NCBI GenBank assembly: GCA_963716125.1
Contig: OY970294.1
Location: 1,364,001 to 1,428,000 of the forward strand
From: Acidiluteibacter sp963716125
GTDB taxonomy: Bacteria; Bacteroidota; Bacteroidia; Flavobacteriales_E; Vicingaceae
Direction: 5' to 3'
Length of the DNA stretch: 64,000 nucleotides
Within the stretch, counting starts at the first letter, position 1, and each line of letters opens with the position of its first letter. The notes below the pieces were generated by a model, which saw nothing but the letters and a program-made list of their open reading frames with translations, was not told the origin of the DNA and did no database searches. Below, piece after piece: positions 7,565-16,392 of this stretch. A program made the translations under genes and the position numbers.

Positions 7565-9283
7565 ATGAAGTATCTCTTTTCTTTATTTATTCTATTACAA
7601 AGTATTGTCCTTTTAGGTCAACAAAACGTTTATCCAAAAGATTATTTTTCTCCTCCAATGCAAATTCCGCTTTATTTATCAGGTAATTATGGTGAAATAA
7701 GGAGCAATCATTTTCATGGTGGAATAGATATTAAAACGCAAGGAGTGGAAGGCATTCCTGTTTATGCTGCCGCAGACGGTTATGTGAGTAGAATTAAAGT
7801 TTCGCCTTACGGTTATGGAAAAGCTTTATACATTACTCATCCAAATGGATATACCACAGTATATGGTCATTTGCAAAAGTATGCTGAGAAAATTGAAACT
7901 GTGGTAAAGAAGTACCAATATCAAAAGGAAAGTTTTGGTGTAGAAATTTTTCCGATGGCAAGTGAATTGATTTTTAAGAAAGGTGATTTGATTGCTTATT
8001 CAGGAAATACAGGTGGCTCTGGTGGGCCTCATTTACATTTTGAAATTCGTGATAGTAGATCTGAAACTCCTTTAAATGTACTTTTATTTGGATTTGATAT
8101 TAAAGATAAAACCAAGCCTATCATACAATCTATTGTGGTTTATCCGCTTAATGATACAAGTACTGTCAATGGAAAGCATGACAAAGTGAGGTATGTAGCT
8201 AAAGCTGGTAATGGAAGTTATAGCCTTTTAGGTTCCAATATTACTGCCTTCGGTAAAATAGGATTTGGTATCGAAACGATAGATAAAATGGACGGTGTTG
8301 GTAATCGAGTGGGAGCTTTTGAAATCAAACTATTTGAAGGTGAAAAACAAATCTATGGTCATCAAATAGATGGAATTCCTTTTAATAGAAGTAGATATAT
8401 CAATGCCCACATTGATTATGAGGAGAAATATAGAAGCGGTAAACGCATCCAAAGAAGTTTTCTATTAGATAATAATCAGTTACCAATCTATACCACTCCA
8501 AAAGGATCAGGACCGGTAATTTTTAAAGATGGTGAAACTAAGAGTTTTCAATACGATGTAATTGATGCTTATAACAATAGTAGCACGCTTAAGTTTTCTG
8601 TAAACGGAAAAAATAGTGTAAGCCCGGATAAAGGTGCAGTTTTGAAATCTAAAGACCTTAAATATTACAAATGGAATAGAAGAAATGTGTTATTGGAAGA
8701 TGATATATTGGTAAATATTCCTGCAGGTGTTTTATATGAAGACATTGAATTTCAATTTTCGAGAACTGATGGTCCAAGTGCTTGTATCAGTAAATTATAT
8801 AATTTGCATAAGCCTAATGTTCCTTTGCAATCTTATATGAATGTTTCTATTAAAATGGAAGGCTTAACCGATTATCAAAAAGAAAAAGCACTAATTGGCA
8901 GTACATCAAATGGCAGAAATTTTTATGCAGAAGGTGGAAAATGGGAAGGAGATAATATAAGTGTTCGAACAAGAAGTTTTGGAGGTTATTGTGTAATGAT
9001 GGATTCGATAAAACCCGCGGTTACTCCTATTAATATTTTGGAAGGAGCAAATATGTCTTCCAAATGGTCTATTATTATTAAGGCAACTGATAATTTGTCG
9101 GGAATTAATAGCTACAGAGGAGAAATTGATGGAAAATGGGTGCTTTTTGAATATGATTATAAAAAGAATTTATTTTATCATTATTTTGATGGAAGTTTAG
9201 CAAAGGGAAAGCATGAATTAAAATTTAAAGTTGCTGATGGAAATAATAATCGCACTGAATTAGAGTTAAACTTTAACATTTGA
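7565..9283 (+). CDS. Secreted M23 (LytM-type) metallopeptidase
   Basis: From the ATG at 7565 the protein has 572 residues and starts with a signal peptide (MKYLFSLFILLQSIVLLGQQ). The M23 domain near the N-terminus shows the zinc motifs HFHGGIDIKT (HxxxD type) and GGPHLHFEIRD (HxH), consistent with peptidoglycan endopeptidase activity. The remaining ~380 residues are beta-rich with no family I can name. A longer frame reaches back to 7505, but those codons precede the signal peptide and adjoin the IS. The IS ends only 69 bp upstream, so the natural promoter may have been displaced. Confidence 0.88.
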   Translation: MKYLFSLFILLQSIVLLGQQNVYPKDYFSPPMQIPLYLSGNYGEIRSNHFHGGIDIKTQGVEGIPVYAAADGYVSRIKVSPYGYGKALYITHPNGYTTVYGHLQKYAEKIETVVKKYQYQKESFGVEIFPMASELIFKKGDLIAYSGNTGGSGGPHLHFEIRDSRSETPLNVLLFGFDIKDKTKPIIQSIVVYPLNDTSTVNGKHDKVRYVAKAGNGSYSLLGSNITAFGKIGFGIETIDKMDGVGNRVGAFEIKLFEGEKQIYGHQIDGIPFNRSRYINAHIDYEEKYRSGKRIQRSFLLDNNQLPIYTTPKGSGPVIFKDGETKSFQYDVIDAYNNSSTLKFSVNGKNSVSPDKGAVLKSKDLKYYKWNRRNVLLEDDILVNIPAGVLYEDIEFQFSRTDGPSACISKLYNLHKPNVPLQSYMNVSIKMEGLTDYQKEKALIGSTSNGRNFYAEGGKWEGDNISVRTRSFGGYCVMMDSIKPAVTPINILEGANMSSKWSIIIKATDNLSGINSYRGEIDGKWVLFEYDYKKNLFYHYFDGSLAKGKHELKFKVADGNNNRTELELNFNI

Positions 9284-9321
9284 TAATAAATTATACTTTA
9301 ACAAACTACTAATTTAGAGGC

Positions 9322-9975
9322 ATGAAAAACAAAATACCTATTTTTATCTCTTTTATTTTTATAATTAGCAGTTTTGCCAGCTTTGCTCAAAGCAAAAAAA
9401 TAGATAATTCTGATTTAATTCAATTCTCAGGAATTATTGTTACTGGTGATAGTTTGAATCCAATTCCTTTTGCTAATATAATTGTTAAAAATACCAACAG
9501 AGGAACCACCTCAGACTATTACGGTTATTTTTCATTTGTTGCTCAAAAATCAGATACCATTATTTTTTCTTCCATTGGTTATAAAAGAAATCAATTTGTA
9601 GTACCAGATTCTTTGAATCAAAATCGATATTCTTTAATTCAAATGTTGCAAAATGATACCATTTATTTAGATGAAGCTATAGTATATCCGTGGCCTACTC
9701 AAGATCAGTTTAAATCAGCATTTTTAAATTTGGATATTCCGGATGACAATTTAGAAATTGCGCGTAAAAATCTCAACCAAGAGCAAATGGCTGAAAGATT
9801 TGAAGCTATGCCAATGGATGGAAGTTTGAATTTTAAATACCAAATGCAAACAAGGACAAATCAAATCTATTATGCTGGGCAATATGTGCCAAATAATCTA
9901 TTGAACCCTTTTGCCTGGGCTAAGTTTGTACAAGCTTGGAAGCGCGGTGATTTTAAAAGAAAAGATCAGGAGTAA
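9322..9975 (+). CDS. Exported protein with CarboxypepD_reg-like domain
   Basis: A 217-residue protein with a signal peptide ending SFAQS. A carboxypeptidase-D regulatory-like (transthyretin-like) beta-sandwich follows: FSGIIVTGDSLNPIPFANI, NTNRGTTSDYYGYFSF, DTIIFSSIGYK. In Bacteroidota such domains usually start outer-membrane receptors, but this one ends without a barrel; the ~100-residue C-terminal part is polar and unassigned. It follows the M23 gene by 39 bp and may share its transcript. Confidence 0.75.
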   Translation: MKNKIPIFISFIFIISSFASFAQSKKIDNSDLIQFSGIIVTGDSLNPIPFANIIVKNTNRGTTSDYYGYFSFVAQKSDTIIFSSIGYKRNQFVVPDSLNQNRYSLIQMLQNDTIYLDEAIVYPWPTQDQFKSAFLNLDIPDDNLEIARKNLNQEQMAERFEAMPMDGSLNFKYQMQTRTNQIYYAGQYVPNNLLNPFAWAKFVQAWKRGDFKRKDQE

Positions 9976-10455
9976 TCAATTTAAATATCTAGCATGCCAT
10001 GAGTTTTTAGCAGCAACTCTCCAATTAGATTCTAAATCGCTTTTAGTGCCCACCAAATTATTATAAACGATAGTTTCTTCATTTACTTGATTGGCTTTTA
10101 CCAATTCTTCAAACTTTGACATTTTTGCTATTTCAATGTTACCCTCGTTTTCATAAGCTACACTCAATCTATCAAATAAATCTAAATTGTATTGCTTTTC
10201 AATTTGTTTAATTAAGCCTACAGAAGAATCTATGGAACATCCAGAAGCTTTAACTTGGGCTTCATCTACTAAGAAAATTAAAAATAAATTGTTTTTAATC
10301 GTGAAAGATGCATTTAAAGCTGTTCCATGCGTTGCCCAAGAGGCGATAAACTCTTCACCTATTTTTTTAATTTCATTTGACTCATTATTAGTCAAAAAAC
10401 GATTGGCTTGATAGACCCAAACTCGGCTGTGGTTAGCTAATTTTTCGTATTCCAT
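9976..10455 (-). CDS. Conserved Bacteroidota protein of unknown function
   Basis: 159 residues beginning MEYEKLANHSRVWVYQANRFL and containing FLVDEAQVKASGCSIDSSVGLI. Relatives are often labelled 'ABC transporter ATPase', but there is no Walker A, Walker B or ABC signature, so that name is not supported. No signal peptide or membrane segment, so probably cytoplasmic. It converges with the preceding gene, whose stop it abuts. Confidence 0.7.
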   Translation of the reverse strand: MEYEKLANHSRVWVYQANRFLTNNESNEIKKIGEEFIASWATHGTALNASFTIKNNLFLIFLVDEAQVKASGCSIDSSVGLIKQIEKQYNLDLFDRLSVAYENEGNIEIAKMSKFEELVKANQVNEETIVYNNLVGTKSDLESNWRVAAKNSWHARYLN

Positions 10456-10555
10456 TTCAAATAATTTCTAACAAAATTAGACAATCTTATGAAGGACGTG
10501 AAAATTTTTTAGTGCAATTCATAAAAAACAATTAACTTTAACAAAAAGCAAAAAG

Positions 10556-11005
10556 GTGAAAGAAATATTATTATCCAAAGAAGTTATTTGGTTCGGAATT
10601 GGACTCGTATTATTCTTATTAGAATTTATTTTTCCTGGTTTGGTGCTTCTATTTTTCGGTGTAGGCGCATGGATTACTTCTATTGCCGCTTATATTTTTG
10701 ATATTGATCTCAATTCCCAACTCATCTTATTTATTATATCATCCTTAATTACTTTAGCAGCCTTAAGAAAATTTTTACGCAAAAAGTATATCCAAGATGG
10801 TGATTTAGCCAATGATATTTTAGAAGACGAGTATGTAGGAAAAACAGCTGTTGTGATTACTGCAATTCCTGCTGGTGGAAAAGGAAAAGTAGAATTCAAA
10901 GGCAGTAGTTGGGAAGCCTTATCCGACTCTAACATTGCCTTAGGAGATACAGTAAAAATCATAGATATTCAAAGTGTAAAATTAATCGTAACCCCTTTAA
11001 AATAA
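10556..11005 (+). CDS. NfeD-like membrane protein
   Basis: 149 residues starting at a GTG (10556). Two or three hydrophobic segments fill residues ~8-75 (IGLVLFLLEFIFPGLVLLFFGVGA is typical of NfeD), followed by a short OB-fold domain (YVGKTAVVITAIPAGGKGKV ... GDTVKII). NfeD proteins pair with SPFH/stomatin proteins, and the next gene, 5 bp downstream, is one. A role in membrane-domain or protease regulation is inferred from the family. Confidence 0.88.
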   Translation: MKEILLSKEVIWFGIGLVLFLLEFIFPGLVLLFFGVGAWITSIAAYIFDIDLNSQLILFIISSLITLAALRKFLRKKYIQDGDLANDILEDEYVGKTAVVITAIPAGGKGKVEFKGSSWEALSDSNIALGDTVKIIDIQSVKLIVTPLK

Positions 11006-11010
11006 TTAAT

Positions 11011-11964
11011 ATGATTGCAGCAATAATTACATCAACAACAATAATATATATTGGCTTAATAGTTTTAGCCTTAGTAATATTTATATCTACAGTTAAAATA
11101 GTGCCTCAAAAAAGCGCTTATATCATAGAGCGATTTGGGAAATATAACAATACTCTTCTAGCAGGATTTCATGTCATCATTCCTCTAGTTGATAAAGTAG
11201 CTTATAAGCATACCTTAAAAGAGCAAGTGATAGATGTTTCGGCTCAAACTTGTATTACTAAAGATAACATTTCTGTGGAAGTGGACGGTGTTTTATATTT
11301 ACAAGTTACTGAACCTAAAAGCGCATCTTATGGTATTGATAATTATCATTTTGCATCCGTTCAATTGGCACAAACTACCATGCGAAGTATTATAGGTAAA
11401 ATGGAATTGGATAAGACTTTTGAAGAAAGAGATGCCATCAATTCTATTATTGTAGAAGCCGTAGATAAAGCATCAGATCCTTGGGGAGTAAAAGTAGCTC
11501 GTTATGAAATTAAAAATATTGCGCCGCCGCAGAGTATTAAAGATGCGATGGAAAAACAAATGCGAGCTACTAGAGAGAAACGTGCTATTATTGCTACTTC
11601 TGAAGGTGAAATGCAAGCAAAAATCAATAGAGCAGAAGGGGACAAGCAAGAATTAATTGCTCGATCTGAAGGTGAAAAATTGAAGCGAATTAATGAAGCA
11701 GAAGGTAAAGGTCAAGAAATTGAAAGAGTAGCTCAAGCCACTGCCGAAGGAGTGAGATTAATTGCAAGTGCAATACAAGAGAAAGGTGGTCAAGAAGCTG
11801 TCAACTTAAGAGTAGCAGAACAATACATTATTGAATTTGGAAAATTAGCTAAAACAAATAACACTATTATATTGCCAACAGATTTAAGTGATATTGCAGG
11901 TTTAGTAGCAACTGCTACTTCTGTTTTAGATCATAAAAAAGTAATTGGCGCAAAAAAGGATTAA
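11011..11964 (+). CDS. SPFH/Band 7 domain protein (stomatin/QmcA-like)
   Basis: 317 residues: one N-terminal transmembrane helix (~8-28), an SPFH domain starting VPQKSAYIIERFGKY, and a C-terminal Ala/Glu-rich helical region with repeated EGE/EGEK units (~190-250) that drives oligomerisation in this family. Full length for the paraslipin/QmcA group. It forms a co-transcribed pair with the NfeD-like gene. Confidence 0.92.
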   Translation: MIAAIITSTTIIYIGLIVLALVIFISTVKIVPQKSAYIIERFGKYNNTLLAGFHVIIPLVDKVAYKHTLKEQVIDVSAQTCITKDNISVEVDGVLYLQVTEPKSASYGIDNYHFASVQLAQTTMRSIIGKMELDKTFEERDAINSIIVEAVDKASDPWGVKVARYEIKNIAPPQSIKDAMEKQMRATREKRAIIATSEGEMQAKINRAEGDKQELIARSEGEKLKRINEAEGKGQEIERVAQATAEGVRLIASAIQEKGGQEAVNLRVAEQYIIEFGKLAKTNNTIILPTDLSDIAGLVATATSVLDHKKVIGAKKD

Positions 11965-11968
11965 ATAA

Positions 11969-12367
11969 TTGAATACTAAACTTCTTCAAATTGTTACTAC
12001 CATTTATTTGTTAGTAGGTGGTGTATTATTTAGTTTTTTACCTGATGAAGTTATTGCTCATCTCAGGCTAGATTCTAATATCTTTTTTAGTCTATCATTA
12101 CAATTAATAGGTGCACTATATTTGGGTTTTGCCGCTCTTAATTGGTTAAAAAGAGACACTTTAATTGGAGGAATATATAGCAGACCATTGGTTTTTGCTA
12201 ATTTAATGCATTTTTCTGTCGGTTTTTTTGCTATCGCTAAGATTGCAACTTTAAAAAATGACTTCTTTAATGAGTTATTGATTTTAAGTATTCTTTATTT
12301 TATGTTTTCAGTAAGTTATGCCTATCTAATTTTTGCTCATCCTAAAAAAGCAAATTTGCCCAATTGA
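11969..12367 (+). CDS. Small integral membrane protein, unknown function
   Basis: 132 residues with four predicted hydrophobic segments (about 6-24, 40-60, 75-93 and 100-123). The start is a TTG at 11969, 4 bp after the SPFH stop and preceded by AAAGGA at a good distance, so it is probably translated with the NfeD/SPFH pair. It resembles the small four-helix membrane proteins common in Bacteroidota, but I cannot name a family. Confidence 0.7.
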   Translation: MNTKLLQIVTTIYLLVGGVLFSFLPDEVIAHLRLDSNIFFSLSLQLIGALYLGFAALNWLKRDTLIGGIYSRPLVFANLMHFSVGFFAIAKIATLKNDFFNELLILSILYFMFSVSYAYLIFAHPKKANLPN

Positions 12368-12404
12368 TGAATACTATTTGCCATAAAAATAAAATACACA
12401 GAGC

Positions 12405-13289
12405 GTGAATAACGAAATCCAAAATAAGGCGAAAGGAATAGTTATTTTTTCAATTTTCGGAAATTTAATTCTAGCTGTTGTTAAAGGTATTACTGGCTAT
12501 TTTGGAAATTCTTATGCATTAATAGCAGATGCTATTGAGTCAACTACCGATGTGTTTTCCTCATTGATTGTTTATCTTGGCTTGAGATATGCACAAAAAC
12601 CTGCGGATAAAAATCATCCTTATGGACATGGCAAAATAGAACCTTTAATCACCTTTACGGTAGTTGCATTTTTAATTTTATCTGCCACTATAATCGCTTA
12701 TCAAAGTATAAATAATATACTTACACCACATGAAAATCCAAAATCTTATACGCTTATTGTTCTTGCTATTGTTATCGCTATCAAAGAAATATTGTATAGA
12801 AAGGTAAAGAAAAAGAGTGTTGAGGTAAATAGCAGTTCACTGAAAGCAGATGCTTGGCACCATAGAAGCGATGCTATTACTTCACTAATGGCATTTATTG
12901 GTATAAGCATTGCATTAATTGCAGGCGAAGGTTATGAGTCTGCGGATGATTGGGCGGCCTTATTTGCTTCTTTTATAATTGTTTTCAATAGTTATTTAAT
13001 TTTTCGTCCTGCATTGAGTGAAGTTATGGACGAACATACTTATCCTCAATTAGAGAAAAAAATTAGAGCCTTAGCCAATTCATATAATGACGCTAAAGAA
13101 ATAGAAAAATGCCATATTAGAAAAGCAGGAATGTTTCACTTAGTGGATTTACATTTAGTTGTTTCTGCTAATATTTCCGTAGAAGAAGACCATCGAATTT
13201 CTCATGAATTCAAGGACTTACTTTTACAAAAATTTCCTGAAATTTCAGATGTGTTTATTCATATTGAGCCTGATACATTAGGAATTTAG
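12405..13289 (+). CDS. Cation diffusion facilitator (CDF) family transporter
   Basis: 294 residues with six membrane helices and the CDF metal-site signatures DAIESTTDVF in helix 2 and HHRSDAITS in helix 5, then a cytoplasmic ZT-dimerisation domain containing HLVVSANISVEEDHRISH. It would export a divalent metal (Zn, Fe or Mn) by proton antiport. Start is GTG at 12405. Its 3' end overlaps the convergent MBL-rhodanese gene by 12 bp. Confidence 0.92.
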   Translation: MNNEIQNKAKGIVIFSIFGNLILAVVKGITGYFGNSYALIADAIESTTDVFSSLIVYLGLRYAQKPADKNHPYGHGKIEPLITFTVVAFLILSATIIAYQSINNILTPHENPKSYTLIVLAIVIAIKEILYRKVKKKSVEVNSSSLKADAWHHRSDAITSLMAFIGISIALIAGEGYESADDWAALFASFIIVFNSYLIFRPALSEVMDEHTYPQLEKKIRALANSYNDAKEIEKCHIRKAGMFHLVDLHLVVSANISVEEDHRISHEFKDLLLQKFPEISDVFIHIEPDTLGI

Positions 13290-14687
13290 TGCACAATCTG
13301 AAGTTATTACATTCAAATTTCCGTTTTTAATAGCACCAAATCCACCTTTTACATCTATCATATGGTGAATTCCTCTAGCTTTTAAAATGGAAGCAGCAAT
13401 CATAGAACGATAACCTCCAGCACAATGCAAATAAAATTCTTCAACGGGAATTTCATTTAATTTTTCATTGATTTCGTCTAATGAAATATGTTTTGCAGCT
13501 GCAAGATGTCCACTATCAAATTCGCCAGGCTTTCTAACATCTAAGATTGGAATATTTTTATTGCTATTCCATCCTTTTTCAAAGCTCTCGGCAGAAACTG
13601 AAAGTACAGAGTCTATTTCTTTATCTGAATTCTCCCAAGCTTCAACACCACCTTCTAAATATCCTAAAACTTGATCGAAACCTACACGAGATAAGCGTGT
13701 GATAGCCTCTTTTACCTGATCTTTTTCACAAACTAATAATATATTTTGCTGAATATCTCCTATAATAGCACCTACCCACGGAGCAAACTGTCCGTTTAAT
13801 CCAATAAAAATAGATTGGGGAATATGAGCTTCAGCGTAAGCATCTTGATGACGAACATCTAAAACTATGGCATCAGAGGCATTTGCAATTTCTTCAAATT
13901 TATCAGGACTTAATGCAATACTTCCTTTTTCTAAAACAGAATCTATAGATGCATAACCTTCTTTGTTCATTTTTACATTTAAAGGAAAATAAGCAGGAGG
14001 CGGTAATAAACCATCTGTTACTTCTTTAATAAATTCATCTTTGGTCATGTCTGCTCGAAGGGCATAATTCATCTTTTTTTGGTTTCCCAATGAATCTACC
14101 GTTTCTTTCATCATATTTTTACCACAAGCACTTCCTGCTCCATGTGCTGGATAAACTGTAACATCATCAGCCAAAGGCATAATCTTATTTCTCAAACTTT
14201 CAAATAAGATTCCTGCCAAATCTTCTTGAGTAATAGTAGCTGCTTTTTGTGCTAAATCCGGACGACCTACATCACCTAAAAATAATGTATCTCCAGAGAA
14301 AATTGCATGATCTTTTCCATTTTCATCCTTTAATAAATACGTGGTACTTTCCATGGTATGTCCTGGAGTATGCAAAGCTGTAATTGTAATTTTCCCCAAT
14401 TTAAAGACTTGATTATCTTTAGCTATGGTAGCCTTAAAGCTAGGATTAGCACTAGGTCCATAAATGATAATTGCACCTGTTTTTTCTGCCAAAGTAACAT
14501 GTCCACTTACAAAATCTGCATGAAAATGTGTTTCAAAGATATACTTGATTTTAGCATGATTGTTTTTAGCTCTTTCTATGTATGGGTTTACTTCTCTTAA
14601 AGGATCAATAATTGCTACTTCACCTTCACTTTCAATATAGTAAGCACCTTGTGCTAAACAACCGGTATATATTTGCTCTATTTTCAT
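13278..14687 (-). CDS. MBL-fold hydrolase with two rhodanese domains (persulfide dioxygenase-like)
   Basis: 469 residues from the ATG at 14687. The N-terminal metallo-beta-lactamase domain has THFHADFVSGH, LHTPGHTMEST and FSGDTLFLGDVGRPDL, the glyoxalase-II/persulfide dioxygenase pattern. Two C-terminal rhodanese domains follow: the first has VCEKDQ at the active-loop position, the second has the clear catalytic loop HCAGGYRS. Such fusions oxidise glutathione or other low-molecular-weight persulfides and transfer sulfane sulfur. The exact acceptor is not evident. Confidence 0.9.
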   Translation of the reverse strand: MKIEQIYTGCLAQGAYYIESEGEVAIIDPLREVNPYIERAKNNHAKIKYIFETHFHADFVSGHVTLAEKTGAIIIYGPSANPSFKATIAKDNQVFKLGKITITALHTPGHTMESTTYLLKDENGKDHAIFSGDTLFLGDVGRPDLAQKAATITQEDLAGILFESLRNKIMPLADDVTVYPAHGAGSACGKNMMKETVDSLGNQKKMNYALRADMTKDEFIKEVTDGLLPPPAYFPLNVKMNKEGYASIDSVLEKGSIALSPDKFEEIANASDAIVLDVRHQDAYAEAHIPQSIFIGLNGQFAPWVGAIIGDIQQNILLVCEKDQVKEAITRLSRVGFDQVLGYLEGGVEAWENSDKEIDSVLSVSAESFEKGWNSNKNIPILDVRKPGEFDSGHLAAAKHISLDEINEKLNEIPVEEFYLHCAGGYRSMIAASILKARGIHHMIDVKGGFGAIKNGNLNVITSDCALNS

Positions 14688-14709
14688 GATATTCAATTTT
14701 ATTAAAGTG

Positions 14710-14717
14710 CAAAATTA
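14710..14717 (-). promoter_or_regulatory. Candidate -7 element of the MBL-rhodanese gene
   Basis: Minus-strand TAATTTTG, an exact TAnnTTTG box, 22 bp before the ATG at 14687. Confidence 0.45.
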
Positions 14718-14760
14718 CGAAAGGTAATTTAAATGGGAGTTGAGAAGTTGGTTAATACCT

Positions 14761-16377
14761 TTATTTGTTCGACTCAATAAAAGAAGTTAGAGATTTTCCA
14801 GTTGCGCCATTTGGTAATGGTACCTTTAACAAAGAAGATAGAGTTGTTGCGATATCTTTTATTGCTACTTCTTCTTTTTCATTTCCATGAGGGATATTCC
14901 ATCCATACCATATCATAGGCACATGCGTATCATATTTATAAGCTGTACTATGACCTGTTCCACCTTTTCTTTGATAGTAATCACTTAACCAACCTGGTTG
15001 AAAACTATAAAATATATCTCCGCTTCTTTTTGAATCATATCCATTATACATTCTATTGCATATATTTTCACCGCCTATGCAAACTCTTTGATTCATATCT
15101 GCAGCAACTGAAATGTTAGGATATTGCAATAAAAAATTTAAGAGTTTACTTTTTACTTCTGCTTTGTTCAATTTATTAGTTGCTATTGCAGTATAGTCAA
15201 GATAAATCTGATGGTTTATATTTTTTTCTATTAAATCAACACCAAATTGAACATTAGACCAATCTTCTAAAGTAGTTTTAAAAGTTTTATTTTTGTAATA
15301 ATTGGTACCGCTTTTCGGATCTGGAATATCTGCCACACCATGATCGGCAGTTAAAACCAATAGGTAGTCCTTTTCACCTATTTCGTCATCTAAAAATTGG
15401 AGTAAATTAGCTATTTCAATGTCTAACCTCAGATAAGTGTCTTCCACTTCAATCGATTGAGGCCCATATCTGTGACCTATATAATCAGTAGATGAAAAAC
15501 TTATGCTTAAAAAATCTGTTTTTTTGTCTTTTCCAAATTTTTCAGATGAAATTAAATCTCTAGCAAAGTTTGCCAAAAGTGAATTGCCAAAGGGTGTTTC
15601 TCTAATTATTTTAAATCCTTCTTCTAAAGCAAAAATTGGTAAATCATGAGGAAATATGGCGGCTGCTTCTCCTTTAAAAGTGCCTTCATTTTCTGCGTTA
15701 TCAATGGAAGAAGCCGTATAGCTTTCTATTGGAAATAAGGTTTTCCACGGATTTTTTAAGTAATCTGCTACCATTTTTTTAACATTGAAATCAATAACCC
15801 ATTTAGGTAATTCATTCATGTAATATGAACTAGAGATGAATTCGCCTTTGTCGCTTAGCCAGTAGGCGGCATCTGCAGTAAAACCAACGGGCAAAATAGC
15901 ACCTCTATCCTTTAAAGAAATACCAATTACTTTACTTTGTGGGTTTCTCAACTTTAATTGATCAGAAAAAGTATTTGATTTTAAATTTCTTGGTGAATAC
16001 TTACCTTCATCAGTCTTTACTCCTATAGAAAAAACTGTTGAATCTTCCACGCAATAAACTGTTTTCTTGATTATTCGATCGTACCAGTCATTGGCGGCTA
16101 TTCCATGATGCACAGGAGTTGTTCCTGTTCCTATTGTAGCATGTCCTACAGCGGTTAAAGTTGGTGTGTAAGAAAAATTAGCATTTTCAAATGAAAAACC
16201 TTTATTGATTAAACGCTTAAAACCGTTTTCAGAATAGCGATTGGAGTATTTATTCAAATAATCATACCGCATCTGGTCTACAGTAATTATAACAACTAAT
16301 TTTGGAGAATTGTTTTCCTTAGCAATTAATTGATTTTTAAATAAAAGAATAAATAATAGGATTAAAAATCGATTCAT
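14761..16377 (-). CDS. Alkaline phosphatase family protein (PafA-like), secreted
   Basis: 538 residues with a signal peptide (MNRFLILLFILLFKNQLIAK). Alkaline-phosphatase-superfamily motifs are visible: VVIITVDQMRYDY (first metal Asp), SYTPTLTAVGHATIGTG with the nucleophilic Thr, FSSTDYIGHRYGP and TADHGVAD for the second metal cluster. Length and order match calcium/zinc PafA-type phosphomonoesterases. It lies 16 bp after a PiT-like phosphate permease gene on the same strand, suggesting a unit that releases and imports phosphate. Confidence 0.88.
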   Translation of the reverse strand: MNRFLILLFILLFKNQLIAKENNSPKLVVIITVDQMRYDYLNKYSNRYSENGFKRLINKGFSFENANFSYTPTLTAVGHATIGTGTTPVHHGIAANDWYDRIIKKTVYCVEDSTVFSIGVKTDEGKYSPRNLKSNTFSDQLKLRNPQSKVIGISLKDRGAILPVGFTADAAYWLSDKGEFISSSYYMNELPKWVIDFNVKKMVADYLKNPWKTLFPIESYTASSIDNAENEGTFKGEAAAIFPHDLPIFALEEGFKIIRETPFGNSLLANFARDLISSEKFGKDKKTDFLSISFSSTDYIGHRYGPQSIEVEDTYLRLDIEIANLLQFLDDEIGEKDYLLVLTADHGVADIPDPKSGTNYYKNKTFKTTLEDWSNVQFGVDLIEKNINHQIYLDYTAIATNKLNKAEVKSKLLNFLLQYPNISVAADMNQRVCIGGENICNRMYNGYDSKRSGDIFYSFQPGWLSDYYQRKGGTGHSTAYKYDTHVPMIWYGWNIPHGNEKEEVAIKDIATTLSSLLKVPLPNGATGKSLTSFIESNK

Positions 16378-16392
16378 AAATCAGTCGTTTTT

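Noticed and set aside
9976..10455. ABC transporter ATPase, the name relatives often carry
   Set aside because: No Walker A, Walker B or ABC signature is present.
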